Source: Pseudomonas fluorescens (GTDB lineage Bacteria > Pseudomonadota > Gammaproteobacteria > Pseudomonadales > Pseudomonadaceae). From it: a DNA stretch of 64,000 bases. The stretch lies in contig NZ_LVEJ01000010.1 in NCBI RefSeq assembly GCF_001648775.1, forward strand, positions 434,001 to 498,000, read 5' to 3'. The translations under genes and the position numbers were made by a program. The notes under the pieces are model-generated. The model saw nothing but the letters and a program-made list of their open reading frames with translations, searched no databases and was not told where the DNA came from. Positions 8,926 to 17,874 of this stretch are shown piece after piece (position 1 is the stretch's first letter; the number at the start of each line of letters is the position of its first letter).

Positions 8926-9606
8926 ATGCGTAAGACTGCCCTTTTCGCTCTGCTTTGCCTGTCTGGCCTGACCCAGGCCGCGCAGATGCCAGTCGCTGCC
9001 CTCCCCGGCGGCGTACTCGTCTACAAGAACGTGCAAAGCATTCGTGAGCGCAAGTTTTCCGACATCGTCGAACAGAAAACCGATTTCAGCTGCGGCGCTG
9101 CTGCACTGGCGACGGTGTTACGCCAGGCCTATTGGCTCGACGTCGATGAGGAGCACATCATCAAAGGCATGCTGGTCAACGCTGACCAGGACCTTGTTCG
9201 TACTCAAGGGTTTTCCATGCTGGACATGAAGCGCTACATAGAAAGCATCGGCATGCGCGCCAGGGGTTACAAGATTCCGCCGGAAAAACTCGATGCTGTA
9301 ACCATCCCGGTGGTGGTACTGATGGAAATTCGCGGCTACAAGCATTTCGTGGTTCTGCAGCGTTCGGACAAGGATTGGGTTTACATCGGAGACCCGGTAT
9401 TAGGCCACAAGCGCTACAAACACGATGACTTTGTCAAAGGTTGGAATGGAATTGTTTTCGCCATCGTTGGCCCCGGATACGACAAGGCGAATGCCCTGCG
9501 TAGCCCACCGGTGCCATTGACCGCCAAGAACAAGCTGGATGGTTTCAACCCTGTCAGAGATGCTGAATTGATGGACTTCGGGTTCATACAGAGCGACTTC
9601 TTTTAA
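8926..9606 (+). CDS. fapD: C39-family cysteine protease FapD
   Basis: The protein has 226 residues. A signal peptide (1-18) precedes a peptidase C39-like domain. The catalytic Cys is C56 in TDFSCGAAA, His is H140 in GYKHFVVL and Asp is D156 in YIGDPVLG, so the triad is complete. FapD is the periplasmic protease of the Fap secretion system, believed to process Fap components or release the secretion channel. It comes after the hairpin following fapC and is 44 bases before fapE. Confidence 0.93.
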   Translation: MRKTALFALLCLSGLTQAAQMPVAALPGGVLVYKNVQSIRERKFSDIVEQKTDFSCGAAALATVLRQAYWLDVDEEHIIKGMLVNADQDLVRTQGFSMLDMKRYIESIGMRARGYKIPPEKLDAVTIPVVVLMEIRGYKHFVVLQRSDKDWVYIGDPVLGHKRYKHDDFVKGWNGIVFAIVGPGYDKANALRSPPVPLTAKNKLDGFNPVRDAELMDFGFIQSDFF

Positions 9607-9650
9607 TCGCCGATTATAAAGAATGGGGCTGGATGTCCCGGGAGCAGCAG

Positions 9651-10397
9651 ATGAAAACCTCATACTGGCTGGCCGCCGCCTGCCTGGCAGCGAGCGCGTC
9701 AGGCTATGCCAATGCAGGATTCAAGCCTATCGAGATACAGGACAAGGAGTTGTCCGAACTACGTGGACGTTACGTCATGCCGGGGCGGATTATCAGCTTC
9801 GGCATTGTCATGAGCAGTACCTGGCGCAACGCCAGTGGCGATCTGATCGGGGCCGCGACCTCGATGCAACTTCAGGCAGCAACGGTCAAACCCGAATTCT
9901 ATGTGCAGACGATCAAGGAGCACGGCAACGGCAGCACCCTGCCAACCGGCACCGGCACGATCACCGGTGGCGCCGGCCTCGACAGCAGCCAGGGCGTGAC
10001 GCAAAGCGTGCGTGCCGCTGGCGATAGCAACACGGCCTATAACAATGTTGCCATTAACGTTTCGGAAGCCAATCAGGCCCCGGCGCTGGTGCCCGCACAA
10101 GGGCAGGCACTGATGGCCGGGCAGACTATCGGCGGCAGCAATGCTGCGGGCAGCGTGGCCGTTTCGGCCAACGGCGGTGGGGTACAAATGGCCATTCAGG
10201 CCTCTGGCAATCAGGGCACCGCCCTGCAACAGGTCGCCCAAGGCGGCTTGCTGCAGAACACTCGTTTGCTCGGCAGCGCCAACGTGGTCAACAACATGAC
10301 TCAACTCAACGTCGTCCTCAACAATAACGGCATGAGTGCCGGCGCACTGGACTGCAACCTGACGCAACTCAGGGCACTACGCAATATTGGATATTGA
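9651..10397 (+). CDS. fapE: Fap fibril-associated protein FapE
   Basis: The protein has 248 residues from the ATG at 9651, which has GGGAG at a good distance. The signal peptide ends at GYANA. The chain contains the conserved early segment ELSELRGRYVMPGRI, which is shared with pseudomonad bacteriocin/amyloid export proteins, and a C-terminal Asn/Gly-rich region ending in one Cys (ALDCNLTQ). FapE is exported and is a minor fibril component. It is 45 bases from fapF. An upstream in-frame ATG at 9633 is less likely because it lacks a ribosome site. Confidence 0.88.
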   Translation: MKTSYWLAAACLAASASGYANAGFKPIEIQDKELSELRGRYVMPGRIISFGIVMSSTWRNASGDLIGAATSMQLQAATVKPEFYVQTIKEHGNGSTLPTGTGTITGGAGLDSSQGVTQSVRAAGDSNTAYNNVAINVSEANQAPALVPAQGQALMAGQTIGGSNAAGSVAVSANGGGVQMAIQASGNQGTALQQVAQGGLLQNTRLLGSANVVNNMTQLNVVLNNNGMSAGALDCNLTQLRALRNIGY

Positions 10398-10442
10398 ACT
10401 ACGCTGAGTCTCGATCATTGGGCTTAAAGGGACGGCTTATTC

Positions 10443-11750
10443 ATGTATCGATCAGTATCACTGCGTGCCGCTGTTTGTTTGAGCACCCTTCTACCTGCAG
10501 CCATGCTGCAAGCGGCACCGGACGCCGATGTAGAAGTTCTGAAACAAGAGCTTCTGGAGCTGAAGCAACGTTACGAAGTACAACAAAAAGCCCTGGCGGT
10601 GCTCGAACAACGGGTCCGTCAGGTCGAAGATCAACCGGCGGCGCCACAACCCAAACGCCTGGCCAAGTCGCCGTCGGACCTCAAAGGCAATCCAAAAGTG
10701 GCCACCGGCACCGGGGCCGCAGCGGCGTCGGGGGGCGCAGCCGGGGGCAGTGGTGCTTCTTACGGGCAATCGCTGGCAGATGATTCGCAACCGGCACAAA
10801 GTGTGTCCAACCTGTACGACGAGGCCAGTGGCTTCTTCGGCGGTGGCAAATTCAGCTTCGAAACCGGTATCACCTACTCGCGCTACGACACCCGTCAGTT
10901 GATCCTCAATGGCTTCCTGGCACTGGACTCGATTTTCCTCGGGAACATCAACCTCGACCGGATCAAGGCCGACACCTGGACGCTTGACCTCACGGGCCGC
11001 TACAACTTCGACAATCGCTGGCAGTTCGACCTGAACGTGCCGGTGGTCTACCGCGATTCGACCTATCAGTCCGGCGGTGGCAACGGTGGTGCGTCCAACG
11101 TCACGACCGAACAGGACGTCGACCGCGACCCGACCATCGGCGACGTCAACTTCGGTATCGCCTACAAATTCATGGACGAATCGGTCAACACGCCGGATGC
11201 CGTGGTCACCTTGCGCGTCAAGGCGCCAACCGGCAAGGATCCGTTCGGTATCAAGCTGCGCCAGACCGATGCCAACTCCAACCTGTTCGTGCCTGACACC
11301 TTGCCTACCGGCAACGGCGTCTGGTCGGTCACCCCGGGTATCTCGCTGGTCAAGACGTTCGACCCGGCCGTGCTGTTCGGCAGCTTGTCCTACACCCACA
11401 ACCTGGAGGAGTCGTTCGACGACATCAGCTCTACGGTCAACCAGAAAACCCCGGGCAAAGTGCGCATAGGCGACAGCTTCCAAATCGGCGCAGGTATCGC
11501 TTTTGCGCTGAACGAGAAGATGAGTATGTCGTTCTCGGTGTCTGACCTGGTGCAACGCAAGAGCAAGCTGAAACAGGATGGCGGGGATTGGGAATCGGTG
11601 GTGTCCAGCGACGCCAACGCCGGTTACTTCAACGTCGGCATGACCATTGCGGCCACCGACAACCTGACCATCGTACCCAACCTGTCCATCGGCATGACGG
11701 ATGATGCCCCGGACTTTTCCTTCAGCCTGAAATTCCCGTACTACTTCTAA
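10443..11750 (+). CDS. fapF: Outer-membrane amyloid secretion channel FapF
   Basis: The protein has 435 residues. It has a signal peptide (1-24), a helical coiled-coil stretch at about 28-62 ([20 protein letters not shown]), a flexible Ala/Gly linker, and a C-terminal beta-barrel of roughly 300 residues ending in FSLKFPYYF, with the terminal Phe typical of outer-membrane proteins. FapF is a trimeric 12-strand barrel that exports the Fap subunits; the helical segment gates the pore. It is the last gene of the operon, followed by a strong terminator. Confidence 0.95.
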   Translation: MYRSVSLRAAVCLSTLLPAAMLQAAPDADVEVLKQELLELKQRYEVQQKALAVLEQRVRQVEDQPAAPQPKRLAKSPSDLKGNPKVATGTGAAAASGGAAGGSGASYGQSLADDSQPAQSVSNLYDEASGFFGGGKFSFETGITYSRYDTRQLILNGFLALDSIFLGNINLDRIKADTWTLDLTGRYNFDNRWQFDLNVPVVYRDSTYQSGGGNGGASNVTTEQDVDRDPTIGDVNFGIAYKFMDESVNTPDAVVTLRVKAPTGKDPFGIKLRQTDANSNLFVPDTLPTGNGVWSVTPGISLVKTFDPAVLFGSLSYTHNLEESFDDISSTVNQKTPGKVRIGDSFQIGAGIAFALNEKMSMSFSVSDLVQRKSKLKQDGGDWESVVSSDANAGYFNVGMTIAATDNLTIVPNLSIGMTDDAPDFSFSLKFPYYF

Positions 11751-11760
11751 ACGTGCAGCC

Positions 11761-11805
11761 ACACAAAAGGCCCGTTGCGATCCTCTCGCAACGGGCCTTT
11801 TGTGT
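11761..11805. terminator. Bidirectional terminator between fapF and the sigma-54 activator
   Basis: A perfect 20-base-pair stem (11761-11780 with 11786-11805) and a five-base TCCTC loop, with A-rich and T-rich outer ends, so it can work on both strands for the two convergent genes. Confidence 0.92.
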
Positions 11806-11814
11806 TTCCCCGCC

Positions 11815-13140
11815 CTAGCGGATCTGGTGCTTGTGCAGCAATCGGTAAAACGTCGGGCGGGACACGCCGAGGACTTTCGCGGCAACGCTGAGGTTATCGC
11901 TGTGCCGGTTCAATACGTCGCACAATGCCTGGCGTTCCGCACGCGTCTTGTAGTCTTCCAGCGTACCCATCGGTGTGGCGATCGAATGCTGGCTGATCAA
12001 GCCCAGATCACGCGCCTCGATCTGCCGGCCCTCGGCCAGAACCAATCCACGCCGCACACGGTTGGCCAGTTCACGCACATTGCCCGGCCAGTCATGCTTG
12101 CCCATGGCAATCAGCGCGTCTTCGCTGAAACTGCGGGGGCGGCGACCGGTTTCATGGCTGTAGAAGTGCGAAAAATGGTTGGCCAGCATCGACAGATCAC
12201 CGTGACGCTCACGCAGCGGCGCGGTGACCACTTGCAGGACGTTGAGTCGGTAATACAGGTCTTCGCGAAAGCGCTTCTTCTCGATCGCCGCCTCAAGATC
12301 AACGTGGGTTGCCGCCAGCACACGGACGTCAACGGGGATCGGCTGACTGCCGCCGACGCGTTCGATGTGTTTTTCCTGGAGAAAACGCAGCAGGTTGGCT
12401 TGCAACTCCAGCGGCAGATCACCGATTTCATCGAGAAACAGCGTGCCGCCGTTGGCCGCTTCAATGCGCCCGACCTTGCGCTGATGTGCGCCGGTAAACG
12501 CGCCTTTTTCGTGGCCGAACAGCTCGGACTGAATCAGGTGCTCGGGAATCGCCCCGCAATTGATCGCCACGAACGGTTTGCTGTGTCGCTGCGACTGGCG
12601 ATGCAAAGTGCGCGCGACCAGTTCTTTACCGGTGCCGCTTTCGCCGCGAATCAACACCGGCGATTCGGTCGGCGCCAATTTGCTCAGTAACTTGCGCAGC
12701 TCGCGGATCGGTTTGCTGTCACCGAGCAACTCGTGCTCAGGCTGGTCGACGTGAATTGTGCCCTGCCCGCGCAAACGTGCCATGCCGAACGCGCGGCCGA
12801 GGGTGACCTGGACGCGCGACACGTCAAACGGCAAGGTATGGAAATCGAAAAACCACTCGCACACAAAGTCGCCGACATTTTGCAGGCGCAAAACTTCCTG
12901 ATTCAGCACGGCGATCCATTCAGTACCGCTGCGGCTGATCAGTTCTTTGACGGCTTCGGGGCGTTCGAGGTGAAAGGGTTGTAATCGCAGCAAGCCGACG
13001 TCACAACTGCGGTCGGCGGCATTTTCCAGGGAACAACTGTCGACATCCCACCCTACCGCGCGTAAACCGGGTAATAAGCGGTGGCAGTCGTCGCACGGAT
13101 CGACCACCAATAAACGTCGTAACGCAGGCGCTTCGCTCAT
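11815..13140 (-). CDS. Sigma-54-dependent activator with VpsR-like N-terminal domain
   Basis: The protein has 441 residues. An N-terminal degenerate receiver-like domain (1-125, VpsR type) is followed by an AAA+ sigma-54 interaction domain with Walker A GESGTGKE at 166-173, the GAFTGA loop intact at 213-218 and Walker B GGTLFLDEIGD. A Fis-type helix-turn-helix occupies the last 30 residues (SVAAKVLGVSRPTFYRLL). The intact GAFTGA loop means it can activate sigma-54 polymerase. It is convergent with fapF, while fapA has a sigma-54-like promoter, so it is a candidate fap regulator. The N-domain resembles the c-di-GMP-responsive VpsR family, but ligand binding is inference. Confidence 0.9.
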   Translation of the reverse strand: MSEAPALRRLLVVDPCDDCHRLLPGLRAVGWDVDSCSLENAADRSCDVGLLRLQPFHLERPEAVKELISRSGTEWIAVLNQEVLRLQNVGDFVCEWFFDFHTLPFDVSRVQVTLGRAFGMARLRGQGTIHVDQPEHELLGDSKPIRELRKLLSKLAPTESPVLIRGESGTGKELVARTLHRQSQRHSKPFVAINCGAIPEHLIQSELFGHEKGAFTGAHQRKVGRIEAANGGTLFLDEIGDLPLELQANLLRFLQEKHIERVGGSQPIPVDVRVLAATHVDLEAAIEKKRFREDLYYRLNVLQVVTAPLRERHGDLSMLANHFSHFYSHETGRRPRSFSEDALIAMGKHDWPGNVRELANRVRRGLVLAEGRQIEARDLGLISQHSIATPMGTLEDYKTRAERQALCDVLNRHSDNLSVAAKVLGVSRPTFYRLLHKHQIR

Positions 13141-13221
13141 GACTGTTCCTTGGCGCCAAATTTTAGGAAAAGGTTGTAAAAACAGTCATTTGGCAGACCT
13201 GGCTGTAACATTAGCAAGAAT

Positions 13222-13252
13222 TTGACAGCACCTTGTATCGATTGCTTATAGG
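13222..13252 (+). promoter_or_regulatory. Sigma-70-like promoter
   Basis: TTGACA at 13222-13227 matches the -35 consensus exactly. A weak -10 (TTATAG, 13246-13251) follows after 18 bases. It points toward the small gene at 13496 and sits just before the nested palindromes. Confidence 0.45.
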
Positions 13253-13258
13253 TGTACA

Positions 13259-13296
13259 AGCTAACTAGTTATAAGGGCCGGCTTTGTTAGTTAGCT
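13259..13296. promoter_or_regulatory. Nested inverted repeats, candidate operator
   Basis: AGCTAACTA (13259-13267) pairs with TAGTTAGCT (13288-13296) across 20 bases. The left arm also overlaps a perfect ten-base palindrome TAACTAGTTA at 13262-13271. It lies about ten bases after a promoter-like site, where a repressor or hairpin would act. Confidence 0.5.
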
Positions 13297-13495
13297 ATCG
13301 ACTGATTCCAGTAACAAAGCTTTCATTGCGCTTTCAAAAGCGCTCGCGAAATCGGCTATATGAAAGAAAGTGGAAATTTCTTTGTTTCGAGTGTGACCCG
13401 CTTGCGGGTTGCGTGCATCAGTACAAGTAACCAGCCGAACGGTAAGCCCAACCGACGGCACATCACTTGATTGGGCACTACAGAGAGAAGACCCC

Positions 13496-13762
13496 ATGAC
13501 CGCCCCGCTCCGTATCAACGAAGCTCTTTTGATTGCCAACCACGCGTTCAAACCGTTCCAGTGCGTGGCCTGGGCGCCACAAGACGGCAATGGCGAACTA
13601 AGCCTGACCGTGATCGACCGGACCAATTCGCGTATTGGCCGCAAACAAATTCCAAGCAGCGCCTACTCCGATCCGGCGCAACTGGAACAACTGCTGCAGC
13701 AAGCCCGCGCGGAACTCAGCGAAGAAGGCTACAGCTTGCAATCGTGGTCGATGCCACACTAA
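13496..13762 (+). CDS. Small conserved cytoplasmic protein, unrecognised
   Basis: The protein has 88 residues and starts at the ATG 13496 behind AGAGAGAAG. No signal peptide or membrane segment is visible. It reads as a compact alpha/beta protein: an N-terminal helix (INEALLIANHAF), beta strands around QCVAWAPQDG and LSLTVIDRT, then a C-terminal helix LEQLLQQARAELSEEGYSL and a final Trp. Codon use is like neighbouring genes, so it is probably real. I do not recognise a family and assign no function. A long regulated leader precedes it. Confidence 0.75.
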   Translation: MTAPLRINEALLIANHAFKPFQCVAWAPQDGNGELSLTVIDRTNSRIGRKQIPSSAYSDPAQLEQLLQQARAELSEEGYSLQSWSMPH

Positions 13763-13809
13763 TCGCCGGATCATGCGGATGACGTTAAGGTCATCCGCCC
13801 GCTTCGCTT

Positions 13810-13955
13810 AGTTGTAATCTTTTTATCGTCAGCTACTTTTGTACAACTATTGGCAACAGGCTCAGGCGTAACTGCTTGGCAGGCTTGCAATTGGTTCAAA
13901 AAGACACTGTTCTGGCACAGTACGACCCTCCACCTGTTAGTTCTTACAGTTGTAC
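13810..13955 (+). promoter_or_regulatory. Cluster of AGTTGTA/TTGTACAA motifs upstream of the delta-60 gene
   Basis: AGTTGTA occurs at 13810-13816, the palindrome TTGTACAA(CT) at 13839-13848, and AGTTGTAC at 13948-13955, the exact inverse of GTACAACT at 13841-13848. Three related half-sites in 146 bases before a gene suggest a binding-site array. The regulator is unknown. Confidence 0.4.
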
Positions 13956-14041
13956 TTCTTTCTGTTCAGGGATTGAATGTTCCGCTCATGCAGTTACCCA
14001 GCCGGTTCCCGGTGATGGTCAACTCGCAAGGAGATGCGTGC

Positions 14042-15331
14042 ATGTCCAGCCTGAACGCTTATGCGCTCCCGACGTTATTGAATAATGCCGGTCAACTCGA
14101 CACAACTTTTGCCGTCAATGGCGTTGCTCAGGTGTACTTTGCCGGTAGCGTGTCCAGCCTGACTCAGGATGTCGCGCTCGATGCGCAGGGGCGAATCCTC
14201 GTCGCGGCAAAAATCGGCAGCGCCGAAGGCAGTCGTTTCGGCCTCGCCCGCCTGCTCGCCGACGGCTCCGCCGATCTGACCTTCGGCGATCACGGCAGTG
14301 TGATCAATACCTTCGCCCCGGGCTTCGAAGCCACCGCCGGCAAGGTGCAGGCGTTGCCCGATGGGCGAATCCTGCTGGCCGGTCTGCATTATGAAAACAG
14401 CCATCGCACCTTGCCCGCCCTGGCCTTGTTCGATGCGCTAGGTAATCCGGATCCCTCGTTTGGCGAGAATGGCCGTCAGGTGGTTCGTCTGCCTGGCGAT
14501 TTATCCATGGGGTCCCGCGATAACTGGCTGCCACCGGGCGTACCGGGCGCCGAGGCCTGCGACTTCGCGGTACAGCCGGATGGCCATATCTTGCTGATCG
14601 CCAACCATCACTTTGAACTGGCCGACCATGCCGGCATGCTGATTCGGCTCAAGCCCGACGGTCGTCTGGACGAGACGTTCAATGGTCGCGGCTTCGTGAT
14701 GATCCGGCACCTGCTGCTCAATACCTGGCTCAGTCGTTTGTTGTTGCAGGACGATGGGCGCATCGTCGTCGCCGGTTCCATCGATTTCCCTCAGGAAGGT
14801 TTGTTGGCGCGCTATCTGCCTGACGGCCGTCTGGACGAGCGTTTCGCGGTGGATGGCTTTCTCGCCTTCAAGGCTCATGGCAAAAGTGCTCAGGTCAGTC
14901 AGGTGCTGGAATCGGCGGACGCCCTGCATTGTTTCGGCAGCAGCCGCGACCCGATCCGTTGCCTGGCGTACAGCCTGCACCCCAACGGTCGTCCGGACCT
15001 GCACAGCAACGGCGGTCAACCGCATCTGCTGGAGATCGGCCCGAGCGGCTGCCAATGGAGTGCAGCGCAGTGCATGGCGGACGGTCGAATCATCGCTGTC
15101 GGTGCGACGATTGGCGGGGTCGAGGCTGACTTCATTGTCGCTCGCTATTGCTCCAACGGCTGTCTGGACGACAGTTTCGGCGGCGGTCGCGGCTGGTTGC
15201 GTACACGCCTTGGGCGCAGCCTCGACACCGCCAACTCGCTGGCATTGCAGGCAGACGGCGCGATTCTGGTGGGCGGTTATTCACTGGATGGCAACTACCG
15301 GGCGATGGTCGCGCGGTATCTCAATCTGTAA
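14042..15331 (+). CDS. Delta-60 repeat domain protein
   Basis: The protein has 429 residues. The chosen start at 14042 has AAGGAG eight bases upstream; the frame stays open to 13850, but that extension lacks a ribosome site. About seven repeats with the delta-60 pattern GxLDxTFGxxG...DGRILVAG are visible, for example GQLDTTFAVNG, GRLDETFNGRG, GRLDERFAVDG and GCLDDSFGGGRG, each followed by QxDGRIxVxG strands. These build a beta-propeller-like fold. The role in pseudomonads is unknown, and no classical signal peptide is seen at the chosen start. Confidence 0.82.
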   Translation: MSSLNAYALPTLLNNAGQLDTTFAVNGVAQVYFAGSVSSLTQDVALDAQGRILVAAKIGSAEGSRFGLARLLADGSADLTFGDHGSVINTFAPGFEATAGKVQALPDGRILLAGLHYENSHRTLPALALFDALGNPDPSFGENGRQVVRLPGDLSMGSRDNWLPPGVPGAEACDFAVQPDGHILLIANHHFELADHAGMLIRLKPDGRLDETFNGRGFVMIRHLLLNTWLSRLLLQDDGRIVVAGSIDFPQEGLLARYLPDGRLDERFAVDGFLAFKAHGKSAQVSQVLESADALHCFGSSRDPIRCLAYSLHPNGRPDLHSNGGQPHLLEIGPSGCQWSAAQCMADGRIIAVGATIGGVEADFIVARYCSNGCLDDSFGGGRGWLRTRLGRSLDTANSLALQADGAILVGGYSLDGNYRAMVARYLNL

Positions 15332-15425
15332 GCCCCTTCTACCGGGGTATTTTTTCGCCAGTTACAACTTGAACTTGTCCGACACATGCGGCAACTTGCG
15401 CGCTTCTTAATACAAGGAGCAACCG

Positions 15426-16928
15426 ATGTCCGGTTCAATGGCGCAGGCGTTCGCGCAAAACTTCCTCGGGCACTCGCCACGCTGGTACAAGGCGACCATC
15501 GTCGGCTTCCTGATCCTCAATGCCCTGGTGTTGTTCACAGTCGGCCCGGTCGCTGCGGGCTGGTTGCTGGTGATCGAATTCATCTTCACCCTGGCCATGG
15601 CCCTCAAGTGCTATCCGTTGATGCCCGGCGGTTTGTTATTGATCGAAGCCCTGTTGCTGAAGATGACCACGCCGCAGGCGCTTTATGATGAGCTGGTGCA
15701 CAACTTTCCGGTGATCCTGCTGCTGATGTTCATGGTCGCCGGCATCTACTTCATGAAGGACCTGTTGCTGTACCTGTTCTCGCGGCTGTTACTCGGCGTG
15801 CGTTCGAAAGCTGCACTGGCGTTGATGTTCTGTTTCTTGTCGGCGTTTCTCTCGGCGTTCCTCGATGCCCTCACCGTGACGGCGGTGATCATCAGCGCCG
15901 CAGTCGGTTTCTACTCGGTGTATCACCGCGTGGCGTCGGGCAATGATCCGCGTCAGGACAGTGAGTTTGGCGATGACCAGCACCTGCCGAAACTGCATCA
16001 TGACGATCTGGAACAATTCCGCGCGTTTCTGCGCAGCCTGTTGATGCACGGCGCGGTCGGCACAGCGCTGGGTGGCGTGTGTACGCTGGTTGGCGAACCG
16101 CAGAACTTGTTGATCGGCCATGAGATGGGCTGGCACTTCGGCGAGTTCTTTACGAAAGTCGCGCCGGTGTCGCTGCCGGTGTTGGCGGCAGGCCTGGTGA
16201 CCTGCGTATTGCTGGAGAAACTGCGCTGGTTCGGTTACGGCACACTGCTGCCGGACAACGTGCGCGCGGTGTTGGCCAACTATGCCGCCGAAGACAACGC
16301 CGAACGCACCACGCGCCAACGCGCGGCCCTGCTGGTGCAAGGCGCTGCGGCATTGATCCTGATCGGCTGCCTGGCTTTTCACATCGCTGAAGTCGGCCTG
16401 ATCGGCTTGATGGTGATCGTGTTGATCACCGCATTTACCGGCATTACCGACGAGCATCGGCTGGGCAGCGCGTTCAAGGACGCGATGCCATTTACCGCGC
16501 TGCTGGTGGTGTTCTTTGCCGTGGTCGCGGTGATTCACGACCAACAACTGTTCGCGCCGTTGATTCAGTGGGTACTGGCGCTGCCGGTCGAGCAACAACC
16601 GGGCATGCTGTTTATTGCCAATGGCCTGTTGTCGGCGATCAGTGACAACGTGTTTGTCGCGACCATTTACATCACCGAAGTGAAACAGGCATTCCTCGCC
16701 GGCCACATGAGCCGCGAGCATTTCGAAACCCTGGCGATCGCGATCAACACCGGCACCAACCTGCCGAGCGTGGCCACGCCCAATGGTCAGGCCGCGTTTC
16801 TGTTCCTGCTGACCTCGGCGATTGCACCGCTGGTGCGTTTGTCTTATGGGCGGATGGTGTGGATGGCGTTGCCGTACACCTTCGTGATGGGCTTGCTCGG
16901 TTGGTATGCGGTGAGCTACTGGCTCTGA
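15426..16928 (+). CDS. nhaB: Na+/H+ antiporter NhaB
   Basis: The protein has 500 residues, close to the family length. It is polytopic and hydrophobic throughout, beginning [20 protein letters not shown], with the family blocks [42 protein letters not shown] and [20 protein letters not shown]. NhaB expels Na+ in exchange for protons at the inner membrane. The start has AGGAG at a normal distance. It stands alone, followed by a REP pair before the convergent HAD gene. Confidence 0.95.
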   Translation: MSGSMAQAFAQNFLGHSPRWYKATIVGFLILNALVLFTVGPVAAGWLLVIEFIFTLAMALKCYPLMPGGLLLIEALLLKMTTPQALYDELVHNFPVILLLMFMVAGIYFMKDLLLYLFSRLLLGVRSKAALALMFCFLSAFLSAFLDALTVTAVIISAAVGFYSVYHRVASGNDPRQDSEFGDDQHLPKLHHDDLEQFRAFLRSLLMHGAVGTALGGVCTLVGEPQNLLIGHEMGWHFGEFFTKVAPVSLPVLAAGLVTCVLLEKLRWFGYGTLLPDNVRAVLANYAAEDNAERTTRQRAALLVQGAAALILIGCLAFHIAEVGLIGLMVIVLITAFTGITDEHRLGSAFKDAMPFTALLVVFFAVVAVIHDQQLFAPLIQWVLALPVEQQPGMLFIANGLLSAISDNVFVATIYITEVKQAFLAGHMSREHFETLAIAINTGTNLPSVATPNGQAAFLFLLTSAIAPLVRLSYGRMVWMALPYTFVMGLLGWYAVSYWL

Positions 16929-16943
16929 CAAGCACTGAATAAA

Positions 16944-17037
16944 CCTGTGGGAGCGAGCCTGCTCGCGAAGAGGGAGTGTCCGACAACTGATTCGTTGAAT
17001 GACACACCGCTTTCGCGAGCAGGCTCGCTCCCACATT
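16944..17037. repeat. REP pair in inverted orientation
   Basis: TGTGGGAGCGAGCCTGCTCG (about 16946) and its exact inverse CGAGCAGGCTCGCTCCCACA (about 17015) flank a 45-base spacer. The pair lies between convergent nhaB and the HAD hydrolase gene. Confidence 0.9.
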
Positions 17038-17052
17038 GTTTTTTCGGTGGTG

Positions 17053-17874
17053 TCAGCGAGGGAGGATGTATTTCTCGATCGCTTGCGCCACGCCATCTTC
17101 GGTGTTCGGCGCAGTAACCACGTCGGCCTGACGCTTCACCGCCTCCTCCGCCTGGCCCATGGCAATCGACCAGCCTGCGCAATGAAACATCGCCGGGTCG
17201 TTGCCGCCGTCACCAATCGCAGCGGTCTGCTCCAGCGGTATGCCCAAGTGCTCGGCCAGGGTCGCCAGCGCGGTGCCTTTGTTGGCTTCCAGCGCGGTGA
17301 CGTCCAGATACACCGGCTGCGAGCGCGACACCTGCGCCATGCCGTTGACCTTGGGCAGCAAGCGCGCCTCGAGTTCGATCAACAGTTCGGTGTTGTGACT
17401 GGTCGCGACGATCTTGTCGATGCGCTCCAGGTACGGCTCGAAACTCTCGACCACCACCGGCGGATAACCGAGACCGTGCTGTTCGCGCGGCACCATCGGC
17501 CCGTGCGGATCCTTGAGCAACCAGTCGCCACCGCTGAACACCCAGATTTCCACATCCGGTTGATCGGCGAACGTTGCCAGGGCAATCAGCGCGGTTGTGG
17601 CCGGCAGGTAATGCGCGACCAACAAACTGCCATCGGGATTGACGATAGTGCCGCCGTTAAACGCCGCTGTCGGCAGGTCGACGCCCAAGGCTTCGATCTG
17701 CTGCAACATGGCTTTTGGTGGCCGGCCCGTGGCGAGGCTGAACAACACGCCAGCCTCTCGCAGCGAACGCACCGCATCGATGGTGCGCTGGCTGAGCGTG
17801 TGATCGGGCAGCAACAACGTGCCGTCCATATCACTGAGCAGAAAACGGATAGGTTGTTTCGGCGCGTCACTCAT
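17053..17874 (-). CDS. Cof-type HAD-superfamily phosphatase
   Basis: The protein has 273 residues. HAD motif I is DMDGTLL with the nucleophile Asp in the first beta strand (about residue 15), motif II is SLATGR, motif III holds Lys in the C-terminal part (ALEANKGTAL), and motif IV is GDGGNDPAMF. The insert between motifs II and III is the type IIB cap of the Cof family. These enzymes hydrolyse sugar phosphates or similar small phosphates. Its start overlaps the zwf stop by ATGA, so it is the third gene of the gnd-zwf operon, suggesting a sugar-phosphate substrate (inference). Confidence 0.88.
   Translation of the reverse strand: MSDAPKQPIRFLLSDMDGTLLLPDHTLSQRTIDAVRSLREAGVLFSLATGRPPKAMLQQIEALGVDLPTAAFNGGTIVNPDGSLLVAHYLPATTALIALATFADQPDVEIWVFSGGDWLLKDPHGPMVPREQHGLGYPPVVVESFEPYLERIDKIVATSHNTELLIELEARLLPKVNGMAQVSRSQPVYLDVTALEANKGTALATLAEHLGIPLEQTAAIGDGGNDPAMFHCAGWSIAMGQAEEAVKRQADVVTAPNTEDGVAQAIEKYILPR

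Larger units (their letters stand above)
13141..13495. other. Divergent control region with nested palindromes
   Basis: A 355-base, AT-rich region between the sigma-54 activator and a small conserved gene. It contains the promoter-like site at 13222-13252 and the inverted repeat at 13259-13296 listed separately. No reading frame within it is convincing. Confidence 0.6.

Noticed and set aside
13850..14041. N-terminal extension of the delta-60 repeat protein
   Set aside because: The frame is open but begins at TTG without a ribosome site; AAGGAG sits right before the ATG at 14042. The hydrophobic stretch in the extension leaves some doubt.
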